Assembly: GCF_000759535.1 (NCBI RefSeq)
Contig: NZ_CP009455.1
Span: 2,294,001 to 2,358,000, forward strand
Length of the DNA: 64,000 bases
Source of the DNA: Pseudomonas cremoricolorata
GTDB taxonomy: Bacteria > Pseudomonadota > Gammaproteobacteria > Pseudomonadales > Pseudomonadaceae
Direction: 5' to 3'
Of the stretch, positions 32,937-43,641 are shown piece by piece; position 1 is the first letter of the stretch, and each line of letters opens with the position of its first letter. The position numbers were made by a program, and so were the translations under genes. The notes under the pieces are model-generated. The model searched no databases and was not told the DNA's origin. It saw only the letters and a list, made by a program, of their open reading frames with translations.

Positions 32937-33299
32937 TCAGTCCTGGCTGTTCAGCAACCGTTCCATGCGCGCCGCCAGGCGACGTTTGATTTCAGTCTCG
33001 ATGTGCGGGGTGAAGTCATTGATCACCTCCTGCATGATCGACTGGGCCGCGGCCCGCAGTTCGCTGTCCAGATGCAGCAACATGTCCTGGCGACGCGTCT
33101 GGGCGTCGTCCTGCCGGGGCGAGGTACCGTGTTGCGCATGGTCGACACGCTCATCCAGCGTCGGCACCGACTGCTCCACGGTTTCGGTGAGCAGTGGCGG
33201 TTGCAGGTCGGAATCGCCGAGCAGTTCGCGAATCGACTCCAGATCGTCCAGCAGGTGAGTCGAGTGGTTGAGGGGGTTGTGTGGCTTGTCCATGGTCAT
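32937..33299 (-). CDS. Conserved hypothetical protein coupled to holC
   Basis: The 120-aa protein is acidic in its N-terminal half and has a helical C-terminal half (LHLDSELRAAAQSIMQEVIND...IKRRLAARMERLL) with coiled-coil character. No catalytic motif is seen and I cannot assign a domain. Its ATG at 33299 overlaps the holC stop (TGATG), so the two are made together. A role linked to the clamp loader is possible only by context. Confidence 0.72.
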   Translation of the reverse strand: MTMDKPHNPLNHSTHLLDDLESIRELLGDSDLQPPLLTETVEQSVPTLDERVDHAQHGTSPRQDDAQTRRQDMLLHLDSELRAAAQSIMQEVINDFTPHIETEIKRRLAARMERLLNSQD

Positions 33300-33727
33300 C
33301 AAAGTCGCTGTAAGCGGTGATCGTGTAGAGCATAGCCCCGTTCCCTGTAGAAACGGAACCGCTCGCGCGCGGCCTGGCGGATATCAGGCGCTTCCACCAC
33401 GATCTCGGCCACCCGCGCGAACTGCCCGACAAAGCCGGGCACCTCGCCACCGAGATTGATCAACAAGTCTTTATGCTCGCCTGCCTCGGCACTCAGGCCC
33501 AGAACCACCCGACCGGCATCGGCTCGCTCGGCGGGGTCATGGGGTACGAATGCTTCGCCCTTGAAACGCCATAGCAGTGCGTCCAGCTCATCACGCTGGG
33601 CCTGATCCTGGCAGTGCACGTAGACGCCGTGGCCAAGGCGCCAGGCTTTTTCACACAGCTTGCAGGCGAACTCCAGGCGCGCGGCCAGGGAGTCGCTCGG
33701 CAGGATGTAGAAGTCGACCTGGCTCAT
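33299..33727 (-). CDS. holC: DNA polymerase III subunit chi
   Basis: HolC links the clamp loader to single-stranded DNA-binding protein at the replication fork. The 142-aa product shows the family's start (VDFYILPSDSLAARLEFACKLCEKAWRLG), the DALLWRFKGEAFVPHD segment and the RYAL-like C-terminus (RFRFYRERGYAL). It is downstream of pepA on the same strand after 48 bp, an arrangement common in gammaproteobacteria. Confidence 0.93.
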   Translation of the reverse strand: MSQVDFYILPSDSLAARLEFACKLCEKAWRLGHGVYVHCQDQAQRDELDALLWRFKGEAFVPHDPAERADAGRVVLGLSAEAGEHKDLLINLGGEVPGFVGQFARVAEIVVEAPDIRQAARERFRFYRERGYALHDHRLQRL

Positions 33728-33775
33728 GGCTGATCAGCCAGTCGGTGACCAATGCCCCTCATCGTCCTTGCGGGC

Positions 33776-35449
<1,674 letters not shown>

Positions 35450-35541
35450 TCAGTCGGCTGGCTCAGGCGAACCGGCTATGATCCTGATGGTCCGATTTTC
35501 TTGTCTGGCACTTCGCCCCTGACAACCCAGGAGTTTCTGGT

Positions 35542-36657
35542 TTGATCGTCTTCCGTTATCTGTCTCGCGAGGTCCTGGTGACCTTGAGCGCCGTCAGCGC
35601 CGTGCTGCTGGTGATCATCATGAGTGGGCGCTTCATCAAGTACCTGGCCCAGGCGGCCCAGGGCGTACTCGATCCCGGCGTGCTGTTCCTGATCATGGGC
35701 TTCCGTCTGCCCGGGTTCCTCCAGCTGATTCTGCCGCTGGGTCTGTTCCTCGGCATCCTGCTGGCCTATGGCCGGTTGTACCTGGAAAGCGAAATGACCG
35801 TGCTGGCGGCCACCGGGATGAGCCAGCAGCGCCTGCTGGCCATGACCATGGCGCCGGCCGGTCTGGTCGCGCTGCTGGTGGCCTGGCTGAGCCTGAGCCT
35901 GGCGCCCCAGGGCGTTACGCAGGTGCAGCAAATCATCAATCAGCAGGATGCCCTGACCGAGTTCGACACCCTGGTGCCCGGACGCTTCCAGACCCTGCGC
36001 GATGGCACCCGGGTGACCTACACCGAGCAGCTGTCCGATGACCGCGTCAAGCTCGATGGTGTATTCATCTCCGAGAAGCGCTTCAACCAGGACAAGAGCA
36101 AGGACCGTCCGCCGACCGTACTGGTCGCCGAGCGGGGCCACCAGGAAGTGCAGGCCGACGGTAACCGTTACCTGGTGCTGGAAAATGGCTATCGCTACGA
36201 CGGCAATCCCGGCGAAGCCGGTTACCGTGCGATCAAGTACGACACCTACGGCGTGTTGCTGCCCAAGCCTGAAGTCAACGAAGAAGTCACCGAGCGCGAG
36301 GCCATTCCGACCCTGCAACTGTTCGGTGAGGACGGTTTGCGCGAGCGGGCCGAGCTGCAGTGGCGCCTGTCGCTGCCGATTCTGGTGTTCATCGTGACCC
36401 TGATGGCCGTACCGCTGGCACGGGTCAATCCGCGTCAGGGTCGCTTCCTCAAGCTGCTGCCGGCGATTCTTCTGTACATGGCCTACCTGACGATGCTGAT
36501 TTCCGTACGCGGCGCCCTGGAGAAAGGCAAGTTGCCGATCGCTCTGGGCATGTGGTGGGTGCATGGCCTGTTCCTGATGATCGGCCTGGCCCTGATGTAC
36601 TGGGAACCGCTGCGCCTCATGCGTGCTGCCCGTCGTGCGGAGGTGGCCCGTGGTTAA
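35542..36657 (+). CDS. lptF: LPS export ABC permease LptF (TTG start)
   Basis: LptF pairs with LptG to form the inner-membrane permease of the LptB2FGC extractor, which lifts LPS from the inner membrane to the Lpt bridge. The 371-aa product has six membrane helices in a 3+3 arrangement and a periplasmic beta-jellyroll between them. Start: TTG 35542 with CAGGAG 8 nt upstream; no ATG or GTG fits the start of the first amphipathic helix (IVFRYLSREVL). It overlaps lptG by 8 bp. Confidence 0.95.
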   Translation: MIVFRYLSREVLVTLSAVSAVLLVIIMSGRFIKYLAQAAQGVLDPGVLFLIMGFRLPGFLQLILPLGLFLGILLAYGRLYLESEMTVLAATGMSQQRLLAMTMAPAGLVALLVAWLSLSLAPQGVTQVQQIINQQDALTEFDTLVPGRFQTLRDGTRVTYTEQLSDDRVKLDGVFISEKRFNQDKSKDRPPTVLVAERGHQEVQADGNRYLVLENGYRYDGNPGEAGYRAIKYDTYGVLLPKPEVNEEVTEREAIPTLQLFGEDGLRERAELQWRLSLPILVFIVTLMAVPLARVNPRQGRFLKLLPAILLYMAYLTMLISVRGALEKGKLPIALGMWWVHGLFLMIGLALMYWEPLRLMRAARRAEVARG

Positions 36658-37711
36658 ACTCGATCGCTACATCGGCCAGAGCGTTCTGCTGGCCATTCTG
36701 GCGGTACTGGGAATCATCCTTGGCCTGGCCTCGTTGTTCGCCTTCATCGATGAAATGGGTGATCTGAGCAACACCTACAGCCTGGGCGACGCCTTGATGT
36801 ACGTGCTGCTGACCGCGCCCCGGCGGGTCTACGACATGCTGCCCATGGCCGCGCTCATCGGCTGTCTGATTGGTCTGGGCAGCCTGGCCAGCAGCAGCGA
36901 ACTGACCATCATGCGGGCGGCCGGGGTGTCCATCGGGCGCATCGTCTGGGCGGTCATGAAGCCCATGCTGGTGCTGATGCTGGCCGGTGTGCTGATCGGT
37001 GAGTACGTCGCTCCGGCGACCGAAAACAAGGCCCAGGCTGATCGCTCCCTGGCTCAAGGGGGCGGTGAAGCGCTCAGTTCCAAGCGCGGCATGTGGCATC
37101 GCCAGGGCGAGGAGTATGTGCACATCAACTCGGTTCAGCCCAACGGCCTGCTGCTGGGGGTGACCCGGTATCGCTTCGACGACAATCGCCAGATCATCAC
37201 CTCAAGCTTCGCCCGGCGTGCGACCTACAACGACGATCACTGGGTGCTCAACGATGTCAGCACCACCTTCTTCCGTGGCGATCACACCGAAGTGGTGAAG
37301 GCTCCTGAAGAGCGCTGGGATGTCTCGGTGTCGCCGCAATTGCTCAACACCGTGGTGCTGGCCCCTGAGTCGCTGTCGATCACAGGCCTGTGGGACTACA
37401 TCCACTACCTGGCTGATCAGGGACTGAACAACGCCCGTTACTGGCTGGCGTTCTGGACCAAGGTGCTGCAACCAGCCGTAACCGCTGCGCTGGTGTTGAT
37501 GGCCATCTCCTTCATCTTTGGTCCACTGCGTTCTGTGACACTGGGGCAGCGGGTCTTCACCGGTGTGCTGGTCGGCTTCGTGTTCCGCATCGCCGGCGAG
37601 TTGCTGGGCCCTTCCAGTCAGGTGTTCGGCTTCCCGCCACTGTTGGCGGTCGCGCTACCGGCAGTGGTGTGTGCTGCGGCCGGTCTGTGGCTGCTACGCA
37701 GGGCAGGCTGA
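36650..37711 (+). CDS. lptG: LPS export ABC permease LptG (GTG start)
   Basis: LptG is the second permease half. The 353-aa product begins VKLDRYIGQSVLLAI. The GTG at 36650 overlaps the lptF stop, which fixes the start; the frame upstream lies in lptF. Six membrane helices flank a jellyroll with HINSVQPNGLLLGVTRYRFDD. The ATPase LptB and the bridge proteins are not in this window. Confidence 0.95.
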   Translation: MVKLDRYIGQSVLLAILAVLGIILGLASLFAFIDEMGDLSNTYSLGDALMYVLLTAPRRVYDMLPMAALIGCLIGLGSLASSSELTIMRAAGVSIGRIVWAVMKPMLVLMLAGVLIGEYVAPATENKAQADRSLAQGGGEALSSKRGMWHRQGEEYVHINSVQPNGLLLGVTRYRFDDNRQIITSSFARRATYNDDHWVLNDVSTTFFRGDHTEVVKAPEERWDVSVSPQLLNTVVLAPESLSITGLWDYIHYLADQGLNNARYWLAFWTKVLQPAVTAALVLMAISFIFGPLRSVTLGQRVFTGVLVGFVFRIAGELLGPSSQVFGFPPLLAVALPAVVCAAAGLWLLRRAG

Positions 37712-37717
37712 TGCCAG

Positions 37718-37745
37718 GCGGGCAGTACCGGATGGCACTGCCCGC
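37718..37745. terminator. Hairpin between convergent lptG and RDD genes
   Basis: GCGGGCAGT (37718-37726) pairs with ACTGCCCGC (37737-37745) around a 10-nt loop. It sits in the 39-bp gap between the two converging genes and may serve both. No T run is present. Confidence 0.5.
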
Positions 37746-37750
37746 GGCCT

Positions 37751-38239
37751 TCAACCCTTGACCTTGGGCACCCTGACCAACTGGGTGTCGGAGTAAAGGT
37801 CGTGCCAAGTGCGCTGGCGTTTGTCGATCAGCGCCCAGAAGAAGCCCAGCCCCAGGCACAGCCATGAGGCAATCGCCACCAGGAAACGCAGCAGTGCCTG
37901 CCACAGGCTGATGGCACTGCCATCGGCGTTCTGCACCCGCACTCCCCACACCTGCATGCCCAGTGTCTGCCCGCCATGGGTCCAGAACTTGGCGAAGAAA
38001 CCGAACACCGCGAACAACAGGATCGTCGACAGCAGCGGATCACCGTCCAGTGCCCCGGCATCGGTCAAGGCACGCATGCGGGTTTCACCGATGATCGCCA
38101 GCTGGATCATCTTGTACAGGCCCGCGGTGACGATCAACAGCGCGGTACACAGCAGAAAGTCGTAGAACATCGCGGCCAGTCGGCGGGGGAAGCCAACCGA
38201 AGGGAAGTCACCCTGGGGGTGCAGTAAGGGCTGAGGCAT
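37751..38239 (-). CDS. RDD-family membrane protein
   Basis: The 162-aa protein has the RDD domain: a first helix preceded by the Arg-rich FPRRLAAMFYDFLLCT, then two more membrane segments, with the second conserved motif GGQTLGMQVWGVRVQNADG and the closing WHDLYSDTQLVRV. RDD proteins are small inner-membrane proteins, some of which act in ion or solute transport. ATG 38239 removes a non-conserved extension that would read through the upstream terminator. Confidence 0.85.
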   Translation of the reverse strand: MPQPLLHPQGDFPSVGFPRRLAAMFYDFLLCTALLIVTAGLYKMIQLAIIGETRMRALTDAGALDGDPLLSTILLFAVFGFFAKFWTHGGQTLGMQVWGVRVQNADGSAISLWQALLRFLVAIASWLCLGLGFFWALIDKRQRTWHDLYSDTQLVRVPKVKG

Positions 38240-38280
38240 GCTGACGACTCCGAAAAACGAAGCCGGTATTCTACGGCCAA

Positions 38281-38313
38281 AAAAAAGCCCCTGCACTTGG
38301 CAGGGGCTTTTTA
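38281..38313 (-). terminator. Intrinsic terminator of the cold-shock gene
   Basis: GCCCCTGC (38287-38294) pairs with GCAGGGGC (38300-38307) around ACTTG. The A run on the plus strand (38279-38286) gives a T run for leftward transcripts, ending the cold-shock mRNA. T residues on the other side make it partly bidirectional. Confidence 0.9.
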
Positions 38314-38324
38314 TCAGGCACCGA

Positions 38325-38537
38325 TTAGTCGGTAACCTGGACTTTATCGGCTTGCAGGCCTTTCTGGCCTTGCACAGCTTCGAAGGACACTTTCTGGCCT
38401 TCTTTCAGGCTCTTGAAACCGTTGCCTTCGATTGCACGGAAGTGAACGAAGAGGTCGGCACCGCTTTCCGGGGTGATGAAGCCGTAGCCTTTTTCGTCAT
38501 TGAACCACTTGACGGTACCATTCTGACGCTCTGCCAT
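38325..38537 (-). CDS. Cold-shock domain protein
   Basis: The 70-aa protein is a single cold-shock OB fold that binds RNA or single-stranded DNA, with RNP1 (KGYGFITP) and RNP2 (LFVHF). It belongs to the CspA group; the exact paralogue cannot be named. ATG 38537 starts the conserved [13 protein letters not shown]. The upstream region is long, as usual for cold-shock genes with a structured leader. Confidence 0.93.
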   Translation of the reverse strand: MAERQNGTVKWFNDEKGYGFITPESGADLFVHFRAIEGNGFKSLKEGQKVSFEAVQGQKGLQADKVQVTD

Positions 38538-38780
38538 TGTCTTACTTCCTATGAATCTGAGTTTGGAATAACAGTAGTTTTTACACGATTGAGTGAGTGA
38601 AAAACTTACTGGCTGGTTGCAGGAAGTCTGGCATCGAGCGGGTGGTAGCGAGAGGTAGCTACTGGCCCAGGTCACGTTCCACTAAGCGACCCATGCAAAC
38701 ACAGTGGAAACGACTCTACGCCAACTCTCGGCGAGAAAACAAGCCCTCTACAACCCCACTAACAGGCGCCTTGCAGAAAA

Positions 38781-38796
38781 GCGACACCGGTGTCGC
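38781..38796. promoter_or_regulatory. Perfect 16-bp palindrome between gcvT and the cold-shock gene
   Basis: GCGACACCGGTGTCGC is fully symmetric with a CCGG centre, like many LacI-family operators. It is 244 bp upstream of the cold-shock ATG and 88 bp beyond the gcvT stop. The rest of the 346-base gap 38538-38883 shows no gene. Confidence 0.4.
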
Positions 38797-38883
38797 AAAC
38801 GGCGCAATTCCTGGCCTTACGCCATGTTCATATCGTCGCTGCGCAGTTCGAAACTGAACACCGCGACGAGTTGAAGACAACTT

Positions 38884-40005
38884 TCAGTTGCGCTGATAAC
38901 GCGATGCAACGAAAGGCATTTTACTGACACGCACAGGCACCAGTTTACCCCGTACGACAGCCCACAGTTGCGTATCCGGTGCAGTATGTTCGTTATCGAT
39001 ATAGGCCATGGCCATGGGGGCTTTGAGCGTAGGCCCGAAGCTACCACTGGTGACCTGGCCAACTGCCTGACCAGCGGCGTTGACGATCTCGGCACCTTCA
39101 CGCACTGGCGAGCGTGCCTGGACCAGCAACCCCACCCGTTTACGGGCCACGCCGTCGCGCTGCTGCGCGAATACGGTCTCGGCGCCAGGGAAACCACCGG
39201 CTCGGACGCCATCGTTGCGGCGGGCTTTGGAAATGGCCCATGACAGGTTGGCCTGCACGGGCGTGGTATCGCTGTCCATGTCGTGCCCATACAGACACAG
39301 TCCCGCCTCCAGACGCAGCGAGTCACGTGCACCGAGACCGATGGGCTGGACCTTGGGCTGACTCAGCAGATGCCGGGCCAGTGCCTTGGCGGCAGTGGCC
39401 GGTACAGAGATCTCGAAACCGTCTTCGCCGGTGTAGCCCGAGCGGCTGACGAAGCATTGGGCATCCAGCAGTGCCACAGGACGGACCTGCATGAAGGTCA
39501 TCTGCGCCACTTCCGGGGCCAACTGAGCGAGTACCTGAGCAGCCGCAGGGCCTTGCAAGGCCAGCAACGCTCGTTCCTCGAACTGCGGCAGCACTTCGCA
39601 GTGCGCCTGCAGGTGCTGACGAAGATAGTCGAGGTCCTGCTGCTTGCAGGCAGCATTGACCACCAGCAGCAGTTCGTCCTTGGCCAGGCGCGCCACCATC
39701 AGGTCGTCGAGGATGCCGCCGTGGTCGTTGGTGAACAGCGCATAGCGCTGCAAGCCTTGCGGCAGGTCAACGATGTCCATCGGCACCAGGCGCTCCAGCG
39801 CCTGCGCCGCCTGTTCGCCGCGCAGCAGGATCTGGCCCATGTGCGACACATCGAACAAGCCGGCCTCTGCGCGGGTGTGCAGGTGCTCTTTGAGCACGCC
39901 GAGGGGATAGTGCACCGGCATGTCATAGCCGGCGAACGGCACCATGCTGGCGCCCAGTTCAAGGTGCAAGGTATGCAGCGGGGTACAGCGCAATGGATCG
40001 GACAT
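38884..40005 (-). CDS. gcvT: Glycine cleavage T protein (aminomethyltransferase)
   Basis: GcvT takes the aminomethyl group from lipoyl-GcvH and passes the one-carbon unit to tetrahydrofolate, releasing ammonia. The 373-aa product has the family opening TPLHTLHLELGASMVPFAGYDMPVHY, the folate-site segment GLFDVSHMGQ, and the SRSGYTGEDGFEI and GLGARDSLRLEAGLCLYGHD blocks. ATG 40005 is taken. It is the last gene of gcvH-gcvP-gcvT, 100 bp after gcvP. Confidence 0.96.
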   Translation of the reverse strand: MSDPLRCTPLHTLHLELGASMVPFAGYDMPVHYPLGVLKEHLHTRAEAGLFDVSHMGQILLRGEQAAQALERLVPMDIVDLPQGLQRYALFTNDHGGILDDLMVARLAKDELLLVVNAACKQQDLDYLRQHLQAHCEVLPQFEERALLALQGPAAAQVLAQLAPEVAQMTFMQVRPVALLDAQCFVSRSGYTGEDGFEISVPATAAKALARHLLSQPKVQPIGLGARDSLRLEAGLCLYGHDMDSDTTPVQANLSWAISKARRNDGVRAGGFPGAETVFAQQRDGVARKRVGLLVQARSPVREGAEIVNAAGQAVGQVTSGSFGPTLKAPMAMAYIDNEHTAPDTQLWAVVRGKLVPVRVSKMPFVASRYQRN

Positions 40006-40105
40006 CAAGGTTTCCTCGAATCTAGGAGGTAGCGGCCAGCGGCAGGCCGACGACCCGGCCAGCGCTGCCCTGCGCAGGGCGCGGGCAGCGTGGAGGGGCA
40101 AACGA

Positions 40106-42961
40106 TCAGCTCTCTTGATACAGCTCGATGGGTGGGCAGGCGCAGACCAGGTTGCGGTCGCCATACACGTTGTCGACCCGTCCCACCGGAGGCCAGTACT
40201 TGCCTTGCACCAGGCTCGGCAGCGGATACACCGCCTGTTCGCGCCCGTAGCCATGGGACCACTCGCCGACCAGTTCTGCGGCCGTGTGGGGGGCGTTCTT
40301 CAGCGGGTTGTCGTCCTTGTCCAGGCGACCGTCTTCCACGGCGCGGATTTCTTCGCGGATCTGGATCATGGCGTCGCAGAAGCGATCGAGCTCCTGTTTG
40401 GACTCGCTTTCGGTGGGCTCGATCATCAGCGTGCCGGCGACCGGGAATGACATGGTCGGGGCGTGGAAGCCGAAGTCGATCAGGCGCTTGGCCACGTCAT
40501 CGACGCTGATGCCGCTGCTGTCCTTGAGTGGGCGCAGATCGAGGATGCACTCGTGGGCCACCAGGCCGTTGCTGCCGGTGTACAGCACGGGGTAGTGCTG
40601 TTCGAGGCGACGGGCGATGTAGTTGGCATTGAGGATGGCCATCTGCGAGGCGCGCTTGAGGCCCGCGCCGCCCATCATGCGAATGTACATCCAGGTGATT
40701 GGCAGAATGCTGGCGCTGCCGAACGGCGCCGCGCACACCGCGCCCTGGGTGTGTTCGAGGCTGGCATGCCCCGGCAGGAAAGGCGCCAGATGCGCTTTCA
40801 CGCCAATCGGGCCAACGCCCGGGCCGCCGCCGCCGTGGGGAATGCAGAAGGTCTTGTGCAGGTTCAGGTGCGACACGTCACCGCCGAACTTGCCTGGTGC
40901 GCACAGGCCGACCATGGCGTTCATGTTGGCGCCGTCGATGTACACCTGGCCGCCGTGCTCGTGGATGATCGTGCAGATCTCGCCGATGGCTTCTTCGAAC
41001 ACACCGTGGGTGGACGGGTAGGTGATCATCAGCGCGGCCAGTTGCTCGCGGTGTTGCTGGGCCTTGGCACGCAGGTCGTCGATGTCGACGTTGCCCCGCG
41101 CATCGCAGGCCGTCACCACCACGCGCATGCCGGCCATGTTCGCCGTGGCCGGGTTGGTACCGTGGGCCGAGGCCGGAATCAGGCAGATGTTGCGGTGGCT
41201 GTCGCCGCGGCTGCGGTGGTAGGCGCGGATCGCCAGCAAGCCGGCGTATTCGCCCTGGGAGCCGGCGTTGGGCTGCAGCGATACGGCGTCATAGCCGGTG
41301 GCGGCGCAGAGCATGGCCTCCAGTTCTTGGGTGAGTTGCTGGTAGCCCTGGCTTTGCTCGGCCGGTGCGAACGGGTGCAGATTGCCGAACTCGGCCCAGG
41401 TCACTGGGATCATCTCGCTGGCGGCGTTGAGCTTCATGGTGCACGAACCCAGCGGGATCATGCTGCGGTCCAGCGCCAGGTCCTTGTCGGCCAGCCGGCG
41501 CAGATAGCGCATCAGCTCGGTCTCGCTGTGATAACGCTGGAACACCGCATGTTGCAGGAAGGCCGACTGACGCCGCAGTGCAGCCGGCAGGCGCGATTCG
41601 GCACTGGCGGCCAGGGCGTTGAAGTCGGGCGCCGCACGTTGGCCTGCGAACAGTGCCAGCAGCGCCTCGACATCGGCCTGGGAGGTGGTTTCGTCCAGCG
41701 ATACCCCCAACTGCTCGGCATCGATCTGGCGCAGGTTGATGCGCTGTTCCCAGGCGCGTTGGTGCAGCGCCGCGGTGTCGCCGCCAGCGTGCAGGGTCAG
41801 GGTATCGAAAGCGGTGGCGCCGACCAGGGTGAAACCCAGCTGCGTCAGGCCCTCAGCGAGGATGGCGGTCAGGCCATGGATGCGCTCGGCGATGCGTGTC
41901 AGCCCGGCCGGGCCGTGGTAGACGGCGTACATGCTGGCGATGTTGGCCAGCAATACTTGCGCGGTGCAGATGTTCGAGGTGGCCTTCTCGCGGCGGATGT
42001 GTTGCTCGCGGGTCTGCATCGCCAGACGCAGCGCCGTGTTGCCGAAGCGGTCGATGGATACCCCGACCAGCCGCCCCGGCATGTCGCGCTTGAAGCCATC
42101 GCGGGTAGCGAAGTAAGCCGCGTGCGGGCCGCCAAAGCCAAGCGGCACGCCGAAGCGTTGTGCGGTGCCGATGGCGACGTCGGCGTCGAATTCACCTGGT
42201 GGGGTGAGCAGGGTCAGGGCCAGCAGGTCGGCGGCGACCGCCACCAGCGCATTGCCCTCGTGCAGCCGTTGTACCAGCTCGCGGTAATCGAACACTTCGC
42301 CATGGCTTGCAGGGTATTGCAGCAAGGCGCCGAAGAAGCCGGAAACATCGCTCAGCTCGGCTTCATCACCCACCACCACCTCGATGCCCAACGGCTCGGC
42401 GCGGGTGCGCAGTACGTCCAGCGTCTGTGGATGGCAATGCACGGAGGCGAAGAAGCGTTGGCTTGCCTTGTTCTTCGACAGGCGCTTGCAGAAGGTCATC
42501 GCCTCGGCCGCCGCAGTGGCTTCGTCGAGCAGGGAGGCGTTGCTGATCGGCAGGCCGGTGAGGTCACTGATCAGGGTCTGGAAGTTCAGCAGGGCCTCCA
42601 GGCGACCCTGGGAAATCTCCGGCTGGTAGGGCGTGTAGGCGGTGTACCAGGCTGGGTTCTCCAGCAGGTTGCGCAGAATCGGTGCAGGGGTATGGCAGTT
42701 GTAGTAGCCCTGGCCGATGTAGCTTTTATACAACTGATTGTTGCTGGCAATGGCTTTGAGCGCGGCGAGTGCATCGGCTTCGCTCTGGCCATCGGCATTG
42801 CCGAGCACGCTGGTGCCCTTGATGCTGGCCGGGATCACGGCGTCGCTCATGGCCTCGAGGGAATCGAAGCCCAGGGTGTCGAGCATGGCCTGCTCGTCGG
42901 CAGGGCTTGGGCCGATGTGGCGGGCGATGAATTCGTTGGCGGTGCTGAGGTTGGCGGTCAT
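40106..42961 (-). CDS. gcvP: Glycine dehydrogenase (decarboxylating) GcvP
   Basis: GcvP is the PLP-dependent decarboxylase of the glycine cleavage system. The 951-aa single-chain form contains both homologous halves; the PLP lysine is in [18 protein letters not shown] in the second half. ATG 42961 gives the normal N-terminus with FIARHIGPS; the frame continuing to 43138 overlaps gcvH and is not conserved. gcvP starts 10 bp after gcvH. No glyA or sdaA lies between gcvP and gcvT. Confidence 0.97.
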   Translation of the reverse strand: MTANLSTANEFIARHIGPSPADEQAMLDTLGFDSLEAMSDAVIPASIKGTSVLGNADGQSEADALAALKAIASNNQLYKSYIGQGYYNCHTPAPILRNLLENPAWYTAYTPYQPEISQGRLEALLNFQTLISDLTGLPISNASLLDEATAAAEAMTFCKRLSKNKASQRFFASVHCHPQTLDVLRTRAEPLGIEVVVGDEAELSDVSGFFGALLQYPASHGEVFDYRELVQRLHEGNALVAVAADLLALTLLTPPGEFDADVAIGTAQRFGVPLGFGGPHAAYFATRDGFKRDMPGRLVGVSIDRFGNTALRLAMQTREQHIRREKATSNICTAQVLLANIASMYAVYHGPAGLTRIAERIHGLTAILAEGLTQLGFTLVGATAFDTLTLHAGGDTAALHQRAWEQRINLRQIDAEQLGVSLDETTSQADVEALLALFAGQRAAPDFNALAASAESRLPAALRRQSAFLQHAVFQRYHSETELMRYLRRLADKDLALDRSMIPLGSCTMKLNAASEMIPVTWAEFGNLHPFAPAEQSQGYQQLTQELEAMLCAATGYDAVSLQPNAGSQGEYAGLLAIRAYHRSRGDSHRNICLIPASAHGTNPATANMAGMRVVVTACDARGNVDIDDLRAKAQQHREQLAALMITYPSTHGVFEEAIGEICTIIHEHGGQVYIDGANMNAMVGLCAPGKFGGDVSHLNLHKTFCIPHGGGGPGVGPIGVKAHLAPFLPGHASLEHTQGAVCAAPFGSASILPITWMYIRMMGGAGLKRASQMAILNANYIARRLEQHYPVLYTGSNGLVAHECILDLRPLKDSSGISVDDVAKRLIDFGFHAPTMSFPVAGTLMIEPTESESKQELDRFCDAMIQIREEIRAVEDGRLDKDDNPLKNAPHTAAELVGEWSHGYGREQAVYPLPSLVQGKYWPPVGRVDNVYGDRNLVCACPPIELYQES

Positions 42962-42971
42962 TACGAAGGTC

Positions 42972-43349
42972 TCAGGCAGTGGCGGCGAGCAGGCGGGCGT
43001 AGGCGTCCTGGTCGAGCAGGTCGGCCAGGGCGGACGGGTCGCTCGGGCGGAAACGGAAGAACCAGCCCTGGCCCAGCGGTTGCTCGTTGACCAGCTCGGG
43101 CTGGTCGGCCAGTTGCTCGTTGACTTCCAGCACTTCACCGGTCAGTGGCATGTACACGCCGCTGGCGGCCTTCACCGATTCGACCGTGGCTGCTTCGGCG
43201 CCTTGATCGTAGTGCTGCAACTCCGGCAACTGCACGTACACCACATCACCCAGCGCTTGCTGGGCGTAGGCGGTGATGCCCACCGTGACGCTGCCGTCGG
43301 CCTCGGCGCGCAGCCATTCGTGATCTTCGGTAAAACGCAACTCGCTCAT
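42972..43349 (-). CDS. gcvH: Glycine cleavage H protein
   Basis: GcvH is the lipoylated shuttle that carries the aminomethyl group between GcvP, GcvT and GcvL. The 125-aa product has the lipoyl-acceptor Lys60 in [15 protein letters not shown] and the usual DHEWLR start. It is the first gene of the leftward operon. The 292 bases upstream hold a -24/-12-like element and three 18-bp boxes. Confidence 0.96.
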   Translation of the reverse strand: MSELRFTEDHEWLRAEADGSVTVGITAYAQQALGDVVYVQLPELQHYDQGAEAATVESVKAASGVYMPLTGEVLEVNEQLADQPELVNEQPLGQGWFFRFRPSDPSALADLLDQDAYARLLAATA

Positions 43350-43413
43350 GAAAAGTCCTCGGAATGCAGGAGGTCAGGCGCAGTGTAGTCCCGCGCTCTG
43401 GAAACACTTGTCT

Positions 43414-43429
43414 AGCAAGAACACGGCCA
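43414..43429 (-). promoter_or_regulatory. Sigma54 (-24/-12) promoter candidate for gcvH-gcvP-gcvT
   Basis: Read on the minus strand the element is TGGCCGTGTTCTTGCT, with GG and GC exactly 10 bp apart as sigma54 requires and a TTGC -12. The -24 TGGCCG is one or two bases off TGGCACG. Initiation would be near 43403, about 54 bp before the gcvH ATG. Confidence 0.6.
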
Positions 43430-43494
43430 TGCACGCGAAGACGCGCAGGCAATGGGCTACAAGGCATTGCGAGGAACCGCAGCGGTCGTGCGTT

Positions 43495-43512
43495 TGTATC
43501 GATTTCGATACA
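43495..43512. promoter_or_regulatory. GcsR-like enhancer box 1
   Basis: TGTATCG-ATTT-CGATACA is a perfect 7-4-7 inverted repeat of 18 bp. P. aeruginosa GcsR is reported to bind an 18-bp TGTAACG-N4-CGTTCCG site upstream of its gcs2 operon, so length and layout agree while some bases differ. It lies about 75 bp upstream of the -24 element. Confidence 0.6.
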
Positions 43513-43574
43513 CCGAGTCCTGGAGCCGAACGTTTATACAATCAAAAGGTTATGTGCAGTGGCTCGGACGCGAA

Positions 43575-43611
43575 TGTACCGATATCGATACGGTGTATCG
43601 ATATCGGTACG
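43575..43611. promoter_or_regulatory. GcsR-like enhancer boxes 2 and 3 in a 35-bp palindrome
   Basis: Box 2 is TGTACCG-ATAT-CGATACG (43575-43592) and box 3 is TGTATCG-ATAT-CGGTACG (43594-43611), centres 19 bp apart. Together they form an exact inverted repeat of 16-bp arms, GTACCGATATCGATAC (43576-43591) and its complement (43595-43610), with a GGT spacer. The distance from the -24 element, about 150-180 bp, suits an enhancer. Confidence 0.6.
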
Positions 43612-43641
43612 ATGCAGTGAGGAATGCCGATCCTCCGTGGC

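Noticed and set aside
38583..38620. ColR binding site upstream of the cold-shock gene
   Set aside because: TTTTTCAC occurs on the minus strand, but the other half of the ColR consensus as I recall it does not match.
40463..43090. An 875-codon plus-strand frame opposite gcvP
   Set aside because: Antisense shadow of a fully conserved enzyme gene with repetitive Gly/Val/Arg/Gln composition.
43350..43641. Glycine riboswitch in front of gcvH
   Set aside because: The tandem-aptamer core sequences are not present; the region is better explained by a sigma54 element and protein boxes.
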